Assembly (NCBI RefSeq): GCF_019226825.1 | Contig: NZ_CP076643.1 | Span: 3,333,179-3,397,178 of the forward strand | Source of the DNA: Vibrio ostreae | GTDB lineage: Bacteria > Pseudomonadota > Gammaproteobacteria > Enterobacterales > Vibrionaceae | DNA length: 64,000 bases | Reading direction: 5' to 3' | Part shown: positions 50,724 to 63,426 of the stretch, in pieces | How positions within the stretch are numbered: position 1 is the first letter of the stretch | Layout of the letters: every line of letters begins with the position of its first letter | Notes under the pieces: generated by a model | Told to the model about the DNA's origin: nothing | Seen by the model: the letters and a program-made list of their open reading frames with translations, nothing else | Database searches by the model: none | Translations under genes and position numbers: made by a program

Positions 50724-50774
50724 CTAGTTTTGGAGAAAAAAGAAGTCAAAAAAGAACAGTGAGTGCAGAGTCAT
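50724..50774 (-). CDS. pheL: Phe operon leader peptide PheL
   Basis: A 16-residue leader, MTLHSLFFFDFFFLQN, with six phenylalanine codons in two runs of three, as in E. coli PheL. When charged tRNA-Phe is scarce the ribosome stalls on these codons and the downstream terminator (50652-50679) cannot form, so pheA is read. It is too short for most gene finders. Confidence 0.93.
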   Translation of the reverse strand: MTLHSLFFFDFFFLQN

Positions 50775-50836
50775 GTTTGTCCGTACAAAGGGGTGAAGAG
50801 AACACACAATAAGCAAGCGGGCTGGGAGCGTCAAGC

Positions 50837-50864
50837 AAAAAAATAGCGCCCGCAGGCGCTATTT
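50837..50864 (-). terminator. Terminator of raiA
   Basis: AAATAGCGCC (50841-50850), CGCA, GGCGCTATTT (50855-50864); on the minus strand it ends in a T run (A run 50837-50842). Directly after the raiA stop. Confidence 0.9.
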
Positions 50865-50878
50865 CTAAAACTGTTTCC

Positions 50879-51208
50879 TTATTCTTCCACTTCTTCTTCC
50901 AGCTCCGGTTTGTCAGTACGACGAGCTTCCGGCTTATGACGCAGTTTATTCAGTTGACGTTCGAGTTTTTGTTCTACCTCGTTGATGGCTGCGTAAAGAT
51001 CTTCATGGACTGCTGAGGCGTTGATTTGTCCTTTTGGAATGCTGATGGTTGCCTCAAACTTTTTCTGTTTGTTAGGTTCTTCGCTAAAGCTAGCCTGGCA
51101 GCCGATGATGTCTACTTGCCATTTTTCCAGCTTTTTGAATTTACTCTCAATGTGCGCACGGATTGCAGAGGTGATTTCAATGTTTTTACCAGTGATATTC
51201 ATTTGCAT
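50879..51208 (-). CDS. raiA: Ribosome-associated inhibitor RaiA (YfiA/HPF family)
   Basis: RaiA binds the 30S decoding centre and blocks translation in stationary phase or cold. The 109-residue protein starts MNITGKNIEITSAIRAHIES and has the basic KLERQLNKLRHKPEARR tail with an acidic end. It lies between pheL-pheA and bamD as in E. coli, which favours raiA over hpf. A CRP-site match lies about 70 bp upstream. Confidence 0.92.
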   Translation of the reverse strand: MQMNITGKNIEITSAIRAHIESKFKKLEKWQVDIIGCQASFSEEPNKQKKFEATISIPKGQINASAVHEDLYAAINEVEQKLERQLNKLRHKPEARRTDKPELEEEVEE

Positions 51209-51586
51209 AGTGACTTTTCCTCTGTTGCATCCCTTATGGGTTGAGTTCAGATTGCCGTTTTCATATCAAAAAAAATGTGATCAATATCACTTTTGTGCCT
51301 GGTGTTTCTGCGAGTGAAAACAAACGTGATCTTAAGCAAAGAGTACCATCATGAGGGAGGAAAAAAGCTTGAGATTCACAATGAACGGGCTACAGTGGGG
51401 GAGTGTTGTTACTAAAAAATCTCCGCTTTTTAGTGGCTTGCTTCGGCCTGAAAAAACTCGGTGCTTAATTTGTGTACACCACCTCTGGTGAGGTGGTTCA
51501 CCTTGCGCCTTGCTAACCTGATTCCGAATGCCGTTACAGCGGATAATTTCTGACCTTCTTTTCGTATCTCGTCATCTAGCCGAATC
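51209..51586. other. Intergenic region between raiA and bamD
   Basis: About 380 bases on which both neighbours are on the minus strand. It holds the raiA promoter and a CRP-like site at 51276-51291, and a perfect 8-bp hairpin ACCACCTC-TGGT-GAGGTGGT at 51478-51497. No convincing gene is seen. Confidence 0.45.
51276..51291. promoter_or_regulatory. CRP-binding site upstream of raiA
   Basis: TGTGA-TCAATA-TCACT matches the CRP consensus TGTGA-N6-TCACA at nine of ten defined positions. It lies 68 bases upstream of the raiA start. In E. coli, raiA (yfiA) is also CRP-activated. Confidence 0.65.
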
Positions 51587-51616
51587 AAAAAAAGCCACTT
51601 CTGAAGAAGTGGCTTT
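51587..51616 (-). terminator. Rho-independent terminator of bamD
   Basis: AAAGCCACTTC (51591-51601), TGAA, GAAGTGGCTTT (51606-51616), with a T run on the minus strand. It lies about 40 bases past the bamD stop. Confidence 0.9.
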
Positions 51617-51655
51617 CAGTCATTACAAGCCGATAAGCATAAGGCTATCGGCTGC

Positions 51656-52384
51656 TCACTGCTCAGGGTTGAGTTGCATCAACTGGCGGGTACGCTCAAC
51701 CGAGTATTTCAGGCCCAGTTGTTGATAGGCTTCCAGTTGAATCTCCAGCGACTTGCGCGCGGCTTCGGTATCCGGATAAGTTTTTTGCAGCTCTTGAGTA
51801 CGATTAATGGCGGCAATCCAGGCTTCGCGGCGCAGATAGAAATCCGCGGTCGCCAGGTCGTAATCCGCCAGGCGGTTTTTCAGTGCAAACATGCGGCGCT
51901 GGGCATCTTCTGCGTAGGGGCTGGCCGGGTAGCGTTGCAGCAGCTTTTTGAAGTCGGCAAATGCGGCTTTTACCGGTTCCGGATCGCGGTCACTGCGATC
52001 AACATTAAACAGGTCATGCATAAAGTTGCGATCCTGAGCCATATGGGTCAGGCCACGCATGTAAAGTACCCAATCCATTTTTTCATGGGTCGGGTTTAAG
52101 CGGATAAAGCGTTCAATGGTCGCCAGACCTAACGCCAGATCGTCGTTCTTATAGTAGGCGTAAATCAGATCCAGTTGTACTTGCTCGGAGTACGCCCCGA
52201 ACGGGTAGCGTGAATCCAGCGCTTCAAGCTTTTCAATCGCTGTCATCCAATTGCCGCCCTGCAGTGAAGTTTGTGCTTCAGTGTACAGCTGAGCGGGGGG
52301 GACATCCGGCACTACTTCTTTAGTGCTCGAACAGCCGGCCAGAAGAGATAACGCGAGTAAGCCTGATAAAGTTTGGTATTTCAT
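51656..52384 (-). CDS. bamD: Outer membrane assembly lipoprotein BamD
   Basis: BamD is the essential lipoprotein of the BAM complex that inserts outer membrane proteins. The signal peptide ends in a lipobox LLAGC (lipidated Cys18), and the 242-residue protein has the TPR-like repeats (LYTEAQTSLQGGNWMTAIEK, YAYYKNDDLALGLATIERF). The ATG at 52384 gives the family start; the open frame upstream of it overlaps the divergent rluD promoter and is not supported. Confidence 0.95.
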   Translation of the reverse strand: MKYQTLSGLLALSLLAGCSSTKEVVPDVPPAQLYTEAQTSLQGGNWMTAIEKLEALDSRYPFGAYSEQVQLDLIYAYYKNDDLALGLATIERFIRLNPTHEKMDWVLYMRGLTHMAQDRNFMHDLFNVDRSDRDPEPVKAAFADFKKLLQRYPASPYAEDAQRRMFALKNRLADYDLATADFYLRREAWIAAINRTQELQKTYPDTEAARKSLEIQLEAYQQLGLKYSVERTRQLMQLNPEQ

Positions 52385-52539
52385 GTCAGGAGTGAGTTCC
52401 TTGCAATTAAAGCTTATACACTTGGAGCATCGGCGCTCCGCAAAACGGTTCGTTACTTTCTTGGCAGTAACAGATACAATGGCGTCATATTTTTCCATAC
52501 TAGTGACTATTAGTCTCACGGTTTTTAAAAAAGTTCGAT

Positions 52540-53514
52540 ATGGCTCAGCAGATTGAATTAACTCAAACAGTAAAAGATAGCCAGCTAGGTCAGCGTTTAG
52601 ACCAGGCTGTGGCTGAATTATTCACCGATTTTTCCCGTTCGCGCCTCAAAGAGTGGTTGCTGGAAGGGAAAGTAACCGTTGACGGCAGTGTGGTGACTAA
52701 ACCACGGACTAAAGTCATGGGCGGTGAAGAGATTACAGTTCAGGCAGAACTGGAAGATGAACAGCGCTGGGAAGCTCAGGATATTCCGCTCGATATCGTC
52801 TACGAAGATGACGACATTATCGTTATCAACAAACCGCGTGATTTTGTAGTCCACCCGGGGGCGGGAACGCCGGACGGTACTGTGCTGAACGCTTTACTGT
52901 TCCATTACCCGGCTATCGCGGAAGTACCGCGTGCCGGTATTGTGCATCGTCTGGATAAAGACACTACCGGTCTGATGGTGGTCGCGAAAACCGTTCCGGC
53001 CCAGACGCGTCTGGTACGCGAACTGCAAAAGCGGAACATCACCCGGGAATACGAGGCGATCGCGATCGGTAAAATGACCGCTGGTGGCATGATTGATAAG
53101 CCGATTGGCCGTCATTCCACCAAACGTACTCTGATGGCAGTCAGCCCACTGGGTAAACCAGCTGTGACTCACTACCGGGTTGCGGAGCATTTCCGTGAAC
53201 ACACCCGTATCCGTCTGCGTCTGGAAACTGGCCGTACTCACCAGATTCGTGTCCACATGTCTTACCTGCAGCATCCGCTGCTGGGCGACAGTGCATACGG
53301 TGGCCGCGCGCGTATCCCCAAAGGCGCTACCGAAGAACTGACCGCAATGATTCGTGGTTTTGACCGTCAGGCGCTGCATGCTGTCATGCTGCGTTTTGAA
53401 CACCCGATTACAGGTGAAGAGCTGGAATTCCATGCTCCGGTACCGGATGATATGGTGGCGATGAGCGAAGCACTGCGTGAAGATGCCAAACTAAACCACT
53501 CGGAAGAGTATTAA
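52540..53514 (+). CDS. rluD: 23S rRNA pseudouridine synthase RluD
   Basis: RluD makes pseudouridines 1911, 1915 and 1917 in helix 69 of 23S rRNA and is needed for normal ribosome assembly. The 324-residue protein has an N-terminal S4 RNA-binding domain (about 15-75) and the catalytic Asp in HRLDKDTTGLMVVAKT (about 138-153). It is divergent from bamD and overlaps its neighbour pgeF closely (two-base gap), as in E. coli. Confidence 0.96.
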   Translation: MAQQIELTQTVKDSQLGQRLDQAVAELFTDFSRSRLKEWLLEGKVTVDGSVVTKPRTKVMGGEEITVQAELEDEQRWEAQDIPLDIVYEDDDIIVINKPRDFVVHPGAGTPDGTVLNALLFHYPAIAEVPRAGIVHRLDKDTTGLMVVAKTVPAQTRLVRELQKRNITREYEAIAIGKMTAGGMIDKPIGRHSTKRTLMAVSPLGKPAVTHYRVAEHFREHTRIRLRLETGRTHQIRVHMSYLQHPLLGDSAYGGRARIPKGATEELTAMIRGFDRQALHAVMLRFEHPITGEELEFHAPVPDDMVAMSEALREDAKLNHSEEY

Positions 53515-53516
53515 GT

Positions 53517-54251
53517 ATGAGCTGGATTATCCCTAACTGGCCGGCACCGACAAAGGTGCGAGCTCTGTCTTCAACCCGGACTGGCGGAGTTTCACCTGCG
53601 CCATATGCCGGATTGAATCTTGGTATGCATGTTGGGGATGATCCACTATTAGTACAGCGTAACCGCGACTGGCTGCAGCAGCAGTCAGGTATGCCGGTTG
53701 CGCCGCTCTGGCTTAATCAGACTCATTCCACCCGGGTGATACAAGTCAGTGAGCCAACCAAGCAGGTACTGGACGCCGACGGAGTTTGGACTGACAGCAC
53801 CAATGTGGTGTGCAGTGCCATGACCGCCGATTGTCTGCCTGTGCTCATCACCAACACTCAGGGCTCTCAGGTAGCGGCTGTGCATGCCGGCTGGCGCGGA
53901 TTAGCCGGTGGCATTATCGAAAATGCACTGGTCAATTTTGCCGGTCAGGACGTCCTGTTGTGGCTGGGGCCGGCCATCGGTCCGCAGGCATTTGAAGTCG
54001 GAGAGGATGTGGTGACGGCATTTTGCGCTGTACACCCCGAGGCCGCGCAGGCTTTCATACCTGGTTGTCAAACCGGCAAGTGGTGGGCTGACATGAATCA
54101 ACTGGTGCGACTGCGTCTGAAGCGTCTGGGTATTGATGCCATATTCGACAACGGGCTGTGCACCTATCAGGATGCAGAGCGTTTTTATTCCTACCGTCGT
54201 GATGGTGTGACCGGCCGTCAGGCCACGTTTATCTGGATTGGTGAAAATTAA
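53517..54251 (+). CDS. pgeF: Peptidoglycan editing factor PgeF (YfiH)
   Basis: A 244-residue laccase-fold protein (multicopper polyphenol oxidase-like), shown in E. coli to correct misincorporated amino acids in cell-wall peptide stems. The Cys and His metal ligands lie in CSAMTADCLPVLI and AAVHAGWRGLAGGI (about residues 99-133). It lies between rluD and clpB, a conserved order. Confidence 0.93.
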   Translation: MSWIIPNWPAPTKVRALSSTRTGGVSPAPYAGLNLGMHVGDDPLLVQRNRDWLQQQSGMPVAPLWLNQTHSTRVIQVSEPTKQVLDADGVWTDSTNVVCSAMTADCLPVLITNTQGSQVAAVHAGWRGLAGGIIENALVNFAGQDVLLWLGPAIGPQAFEVGEDVVTAFCAVHPEAAQAFIPGCQTGKWWADMNQLVRLRLKRLGIDAIFDNGLCTYQDAERFYSYRRDGVTGRQATFIWIGEN

Positions 54252-54275
54252 ACCCGATAAAGTTAGTGGTCTTGC

Positions 54276-54304
54276 CTTGAAAATTCCCTCTTACGTAACC
54301 ATCT
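54276..54304 (+). promoter_or_regulatory. Sigma-32 heat-shock promoter of clpB
   Basis: -35 CTTGAAA (54276-54282), 16-nt spacer, -10 CCATCT (54299-54304), close to the sigma-32 consensus CTTGAAA / CCCCATNT. It lies about 47 bases upstream of the clpB start, as expected for this heat-shock gene. Confidence 0.65.
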
Positions 54305-54350
54305 TTCTAAACGTTAATAGTTTATCTCAGACGAGGTTAGGAAGGTTGTT

Positions 54351-56925
54351 ATGCGTCTTGATAGGTTTACCAGCAAATTCCAAATAGCGATTTCTGACGC
54401 TCAGTCACTGGCACTTGGGCGGGATCATCAGTATATCGAACCTGTACACCTAATGGTGGCACTCCTGGATCAAAATGGCAGTCCGATTCGTCCATTGCTG
54501 ACGATGTTGGATGTCGATGCCATGCAACTGCGCTCTAAATTAGGTGAAATGCTTGATCGTGTGCCGAAAGTCAGCGGTATCGGCGGAGATGTTCAGCTCT
54601 CAAGTGGCTTGGGCAATCTGTTTAACCTGTGCGATAAAGTGGCGCAAAAGCGTCAGGATGCCTACATCTCCTCTGAAATTTACCTGTTGGCAGCGTTGCA
54701 GGATCATGGCCCGCTCGGCAAGTTACTTAAAGAGTTTGGTTTGACCGAGAAAAAGGTTACCGATGCGATAGAGAAAATTCGTGGCGGTCAGAAGGTCAAT
54801 GATCAGAATGCAGAAGAACTGCGCCAGGCGCTGGAAAAATACACCATTGATCTCACCGAGCGTGCCGAGCAGGGCAAGCTTGACCCTGTGATTGGCCGTG
54901 ATGACGAAATCCGCCGTACCATTCAGGTACTGCAGCGCCGAACCAAGAACAATCCGGTACTGATCGGTGAACCCGGGGGTTGGTAAAACGGCTATTGTCG
55001 AAGGTTTGGCCCAGCGCATCATCAATAATGAGGTGCCGGAAGGGCTGCGCGGTCGTCGTGTGCTATCGCTCGATATGGGCGCGCTGGTGGCGGGTGCTAA
55101 ATATCGCGGTGAATTTGAAGAACGCCTGAAATCGGTTCTGAATGAGTTGGCCAAAGAAGAGGGCAACGTCATTCTGTTTATTGACGAGCTGCATACCATG
55201 GTGGGAGCCGGTAAAGGTGAAGGCTCGATGGATGCCGGTAATATGCTCAAGCCGGCATTAGCTCGTGGTGAGCTGCATTGTGTCGGTGCCACTACGCTGG
55301 ATGAATACCGTCAATATATCGAAAAAGATCCGGCGTTGGAACGTCGCTTCCAGAAAGTGCTGGTCGATGAGCCGAGTGTGGAAGATACCGTGGCGATTCT
55401 GCGTGGATTGAAAGAGCGTTACGAGCTGCATCACCATGTGGAAATTACCGACCCGGCGATAGTGGCGGCGGCCAGTTTATCCCACCGTTACGTCTCGGAC
55501 CGTCAGTTGCCGGATAAAGCGATTGACCTGATCGATGAAGCCGCATCCAGCATCCGGATGCAAATTGACTCCAAGCCAGAAGCTTTGGATAAGCTGGAGC
55601 GTAAAATTATCCAGCTTAAAATTGAGCAGCAGGCACTGAGCAACGAGCACGATGATGCCAGTGAAAAACGTCTCAATATTCTCAACGACGAGCTTGAGGA
55701 AAAAGAGCGGGATTACGCTGAGCTGGAAGAAGTGTGGAATGCGGAAAAAGCAGCCTTGTCTGGTACCCAGCATATTAAAAGTGAACTGGAGCAGGCTCGT
55801 CTTGATCTGGAAGTCGCTCGCCGCGCTGGTGATTTGAGCCGTATGTCGGAGTTGCAATATGGCCGTATCCCTGAACTGGAGAAACAGCTTGATCTGGCAG
55901 CCCAGGCTGAAATGCAGGAGATGACTCTGCTGCGCAACAAAGTGACTGATGCCGAAATCGCCGAAGTGCTCTCGAAGCAGACCGGTATTCCGGTGTCGAA
56001 AATGCTTGAAGCAGAAAAAGAGAAACTGCTGCGCATGGAAGAGGTATTGCATCAGCGTGTCATCGGTCAGGCTGAAGCGGTCGAAGTGGTCGCAAATGCG
56101 ATTCGTCGTAGCCGTGCGGGACTGTCGGATCCAAATCGTCCAATTGGTTCGTTCCTGTTTTTAGGTCCAACCGGTGTGGGTAAAACCGAGCTTTGTAAAA
56201 CCCTCGCCAACTTCATGTTCGACAGTGAAGACGCCATGGTGCGGATTGATATGTCGGAGTTCATGGAGAAACACTCTGTGGCTCGTCTGGTGGGGGCACC
56301 TCCAGGTTATGTCGGCTATGAAGAGGGCGGCTATCTGACTGAAGCAGTGCGCCGCAAACCTTATTCCGTCATTTTGCTGGATGAAGTCGAAAAGGCTCAT
56401 CCGGATGTGTTCAACATTCTGTTGCAGGTTTTGGACGACGGACGTCTGACTGATGGTCAGGGACGTACGGTTGATTTCCGCAATACAGTGGTGATTATGA
56501 CTTCGAACCTGGGTTCGTCACGGATTCAGGAAAACTTTGCTCAGCTCGACTACCAGGGCATTAAAGAGCAGGTGATGGAAGTGGTCAGTCATCATTTCCG
56601 TCCTGAGTTCCTAAACCGGGTGGATGAGAGCGTGGTGTTCCATCCTCTGGGACGGGATCAGATTAAGTCGATTGCTTCTATTCAGATTGAGCGTCTGCGT
56701 AAACGCTTAGTGGAACGAGACTACGAGCTTATAGTCAGCGATGAAGCTTTGGATATGGTTGCTCAGGTCGGTTTCGATCCTGTATATGGTGCGCGGCCAC
56801 TTAAACGCGCTATCCAGCAGAACGTCGAAAACCCGTTGGCGAAATCAATCCTGGCCGGAGAGTTTCTTCCCGGAACGCCGATCAAGCTGGAAGTCAAAGA
56901 TGGTCGTATAAGTGCCAGTCAGTAA
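54351..56925 (+). pseudogene. clpB: ClpB disaggregase, frameshifted (one extra G)
   Basis: ClpB is the Hsp100 ATPase that dissolves protein aggregates with DnaK. The N domain, NBD1, the coiled-coil M domain (about residues 400-525) and NBD2 (Walker [10 protein letters not shown]) are all encoded. The break is at the NBD1 Walker A: a G5 run at 54975-54979 where [14 protein letters not shown] needs four G. Corrected, the protein has 857 residues, exactly that of E. coli ClpB. A sequencing error is by far the simplest explanation. Confidence 0.9.
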
Positions 56926-56931
56926 AACAGT

Positions 56932-56964
56932 AAAAGCCATGCCCAGCATGGCTTTTGTTTTTTT
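56932..56964 (+). terminator. Rho-independent terminator of clpB
   Basis: AAAAGCCATGC (56932-56942), CCA loop, GCATGGCTTTT (56946-56956), followed by a T-rich run. Confidence 0.92.
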
Positions 56965-57114
56965 GTTCCTCTGTGTGATCCGAAAGCCAGGCCTGATAGC
57001 GTTGAAAAAGTGGCTTTTTTTAGATGTTCGGGGCAGGATTTGTTGGTTTAAGAATCAATGTGATGTTTATTTGTCCGCTTGGTTGCAAAAGGTCATTTTT
57101 TTCTTAAATTACTC

Positions 57115-57142
57115 TTGCCAAGCGTTTATTCCTCCCTATAAT
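57115..57142 (+). promoter_or_regulatory. rRNA operon P1-type promoter
   Basis: -35 TTGCCA (57115-57120), 16-bp spacer, -10 TATAAT (57137-57142), then a GC-rich discriminator GCGCTTCC. An AT-rich UP-element-like stretch precedes it. The long leader (57150-57539) is typical of rrn. Confidence 0.8.
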
Positions 57143-57303
57143 GCGCTTCCGTTGTCAGGCAAAACTGCTTAAGCAGGCAAGGCAGCAAAGACGGAAAATT
57201 AAGTTTCTTAAGTTAAAGAAATTTAAAATAAAAAAATGGTTGACTCGCTAAATTAAGTCGCTAAAATGGCCGTCCGCTTTGAGAAGAAACTTCGAAAAAG
57301 CAA

Positions 57304-57315
57304 TGCTCTTTAACA
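57304..57315 (+). promoter_or_regulatory. BoxA antitermination site in the rrn leader
   Basis: TGCTCTTTAACA at 57304-57315 matches the rrn boxA that recruits NusB-S10 for antitermination. A second copy is before 23S at about 59299-59312. Confidence 0.75.
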
Positions 57316-57539
57316 ATATAAACCTATCAATCTGTGTGGGCACTCGTTGATGATAATCGAAGATGATTCTAAAGAATCAACTTAGGTATCAATGAACTGA
57401 GTGACCAATTTGAATGAGCAATCATTCGAGCACAGTCAATTCATTACCATTCTGTTGGAATGGTAATAGCTTTAATTACTAAGGTAATTTGAAGTCAGTA
57501 TTCATTGAGCCTCCCTAATTATTTAGGGAATCAAATCTT

Positions 57540-59090
<1,551 letters not shown>

Positions 59091-59150
59091 TACGAATGAT
59101 TATTGCGATGAGTGTTCACACAGATTGATGGTTTATTTAAAGAGATTCGT

Positions 59151-59224
59151 GGGGCTATAGCTCAGCTGGGAGAGCGCCTGCATGGCATGCAGGAGGTCAG
59201 CGGTTCGATCGCTTAGCTCCACCA
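59151..59224 (+). tRNA. tRNA-Ala(GGC) with a two-base deletion in the T arm
   Basis: GGGGCTATAGCTCAGCTGGG begins a normal tRNA-Ala with anticodon stem-loop CCTGCATGGCATGCAGG (anticodon GGC) and CCA encoded. The T arm reads GCGGTTCGATC-GCTTAG where GCGGTTCGATCCCGCTTAG is expected, so the gene has 74 instead of 76 bases and the T stem cannot close. This may be a sequencing error or a real defect. Confidence 0.9.
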
Positions 59225-59554
59225 CTTTTAAGCACATTTCTTCATGTGAAGAGATAAGTGTTCTTAAAAGTGGTTCATCTCATTAGAGATACGAATCTTG
59301 CTCTTTAACAATTTGGAAAGCTGACAAAATGATCTTTTTGTTTATTCGTAAACGAAACATTATTTGTAAAGTTCTCAATGTATTCCGAAATGGAATACAC
59401 CAACAACACATTCAAGTGTGCTTGGTAGAAACTTGTTTTCAAGTTTCAAAATTGAGTCCGGCAAAATCGAAAAGTCTCTCGCTCATTCAAATAATGAGAG
59501 ACAACGAAACCTTGGTGACTTGGTTCATCAACTCGAAACTCCTTCGGGTTGTAT
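59225..59554 (+). other. 16S-23S spacer after tRNA-Ala
   Basis: Contains the second boxA (GCTCTTTAACAATTT at about 59300-59314) and the left arm of the 23S processing stem (CTTCGGGTTGTATGGTTAAG at about 59541-59561, which pairs with CTTAACCATACAACACCC at 62434-62451). No other tRNA is found. Confidence 0.7.
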
Positions 59555-62442
<2,888 letters not shown>

Positions 62443-62589
62443 ACAACACCCAAGGGGTTTTGATGGACTCAATGACCAGTACATTGAATGTGTAATGAGA
62501 ACGAAAACAGCTTTCCAATCTTTTGTCTTCACTTTTAAAAAGTGAAAATAAAAATAATTATCGCTTACAGCGGTAGTTAAACAGAATTT

Positions 62590-62709
62590 TGCTTGGCGAC
62601 CATAGCGTTTTGGACCCACCTGACTCCATTCCGAACTCAGAAGTGAAACGAAACAGCGTCGATGGTAGTGTGGGGCCTCCCCATGTGAGAGTAGAACATC
62701 GCCAGGCTT
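62590..62709 (+). rRNA. rrf: 5S ribosomal RNA
   Basis: Complete 120-base gene from TGCTTGGCGACCATAGCG to ACATCGCCAGGCT, with the conserved CCGAACTCAGAAGTGAAAC and GTGTGGGGCCTCCCCATGTGAGAG segments. Confidence 0.97.
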
Positions 62710-62793
62710 TAATTACTTGCTTCAGTTTGCTCCTTTTTTAAGGAATAACCTGAAAGCAAAAACGAGAAAAGACTTTTATAGTCTGACCAATGC

Positions 62794-62870
62794 GGAGCAG
62801 TAGTTCAGTTGGTTGGAATACCGGCCTGTCACGCCGGGGTCGCGGAGTTCGAGTCCCGTCCGCTCCGCCA
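62794..62870 (+). tRNA. tRNA-Asp(GTC)
   Basis: 77 bases with anticodon loop CTGTCAC (anticodon GTC) in CCGGCCTGTCACGCCGG and encoded CCA. Two departures from the usual sequence: an A-C mismatch in the acceptor stem (GGAGCAG against CCGCTCC) and the T stem region GCGGAGTTCGAGTCCCGT with one base shifted from the G run. It sits 85 bases after 5S, as in other Vibrio rRNA operons. Confidence 0.85.
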
Positions 62871-62880
62871 CTTATTTATA

Positions 62881-62936
62881 GGGTTCGCCCTATGGTTGAA
62901 CAAGTCCCGCTTGACGCAAGCCCGGCCGTTCCGCCA
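62881..62936 (+). pseudogene. Decayed second tRNA-Asp copy (3' part)
   Basis: GTCCCG ... CGGCCGTTCCGCCACTT keeps the 3' end of tRNA-Asp, including the CCA and the following bases shared with the intact copy, while the 5' half has been replaced or worn down. It would not fold as a tRNA. Confidence 0.5.
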
Positions 62937-62973
62937 CTTTATTCTGAGTGTCGACTCATTAAAAACGAACTAC

Positions 62974-63060
62974 AGGAGTGTAGCTCCAATTGGCAGAGCA
63001 GAAGATTACTCTGATTTTGCGAATTGGCGTGTGTTGGGAGTTTGAATTTCTTCAAGACCC
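62974..63060 (+). pseudogene. Decayed tRNA-Trp copy 1
   Basis: The 5' half AGGAGTGTAGCTCCAATTGG followed by CAGAGCAG equals tRNA-Trp, and GTGTTGGGAGTTTGAAT resembles its T arm. The anticodon stem-loop in between is replaced by unrelated sequence and the 3' end lacks CCA. Confidence 0.6.
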
Positions 63061-63094
63061 AAAGTATCCAGATACAATTTGATGACCTATTTCT

Positions 63095-63171
63095 AGGGTG
63101 TAGCTCCAATTGTCAGAGCAGCGGATTCCAAATCCGCGTGTTGGAAGTTCGAATCTCTCCACCCCCTGCCA
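63095..63171 (+). tRNA. tRNA-Trp(CCA)
   Basis: Anticodon stem-loop GCGGATTCCAAATCCGC gives anticodon CCA, and the gene encodes a 3' CCA. The acceptor stem reads AGGGTG against CACCCCCT, where AGGGGTG/CACCCCT is expected: one G lost on the left and one C gained on the right. The T stem has GGAAG for GGGAG. The run differences may be sequencing errors; the substitution suggests some real change. It is the best-preserved of three Trp-like copies. Confidence 0.8.
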
Positions 63172-63181
63172 TATTAAGAAG

Positions 63182-63208
63182 AAGCCTCGGCCGAATGCTG
63201 GGGCTTTT
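63182..63208 (+). terminator. Rho-independent terminator of the rRNA-tRNA operon
   Basis: AAGCCTCGGC (63182-63191), CGAAT loop, GCTGGGGCTT (63197-63206) with G-U pairs, followed by TT. It lies ten bases after tRNA-Trp. Confidence 0.75.
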
Positions 63209-63224
63209 ACGCCACGAATATTGG

Positions 63225-63258
63225 TGAAGTTTAGCTCCAATTGACAGAGCTGTGGATT
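63225..63258 (+). pseudogene. Decayed tRNA-Trp copy 2 (5' fragment)
   Basis: TTTAGCTCCAATTGACAGAG plus CTGTGGATT resembles the 5' half of tRNA-Trp up to the anticodon stem and then stops. It lies beyond the operon terminator. Confidence 0.55.
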
Positions 63259-63270
63259 ATCTTGCTGAGC

Positions 63271-63426
63271 TTACTTCCCCCGATAGTAGAATTTTACCTT
63301 GTCGATTCGGGCAATTTGTCTTATTTCATCTAAGCTTTTTGGTACTGGATTATGCATCTGTATGACAAGGATATTGCTATGCACTGCTTCCCACTTCTTC
63401 TCAATCTCCAACCGTTGCCTGGAGTC
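63271..63426 (-). pseudogene. C-terminal remnant of an unidentified minus-strand gene
   Basis: A 51-codon open frame on the minus strand ends at TAA (63271-63273) and reads RLEIEKKWEAVHSNILVIQ, then MHNPVPKSLDEIRQIARID and KVKFYYRGK. It is protein-like but has an upstream stop at 63427-63429 and no start with a ribosome site, so it looks like the tail of a lost gene. I do not recognise the family. Confidence 0.45.
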
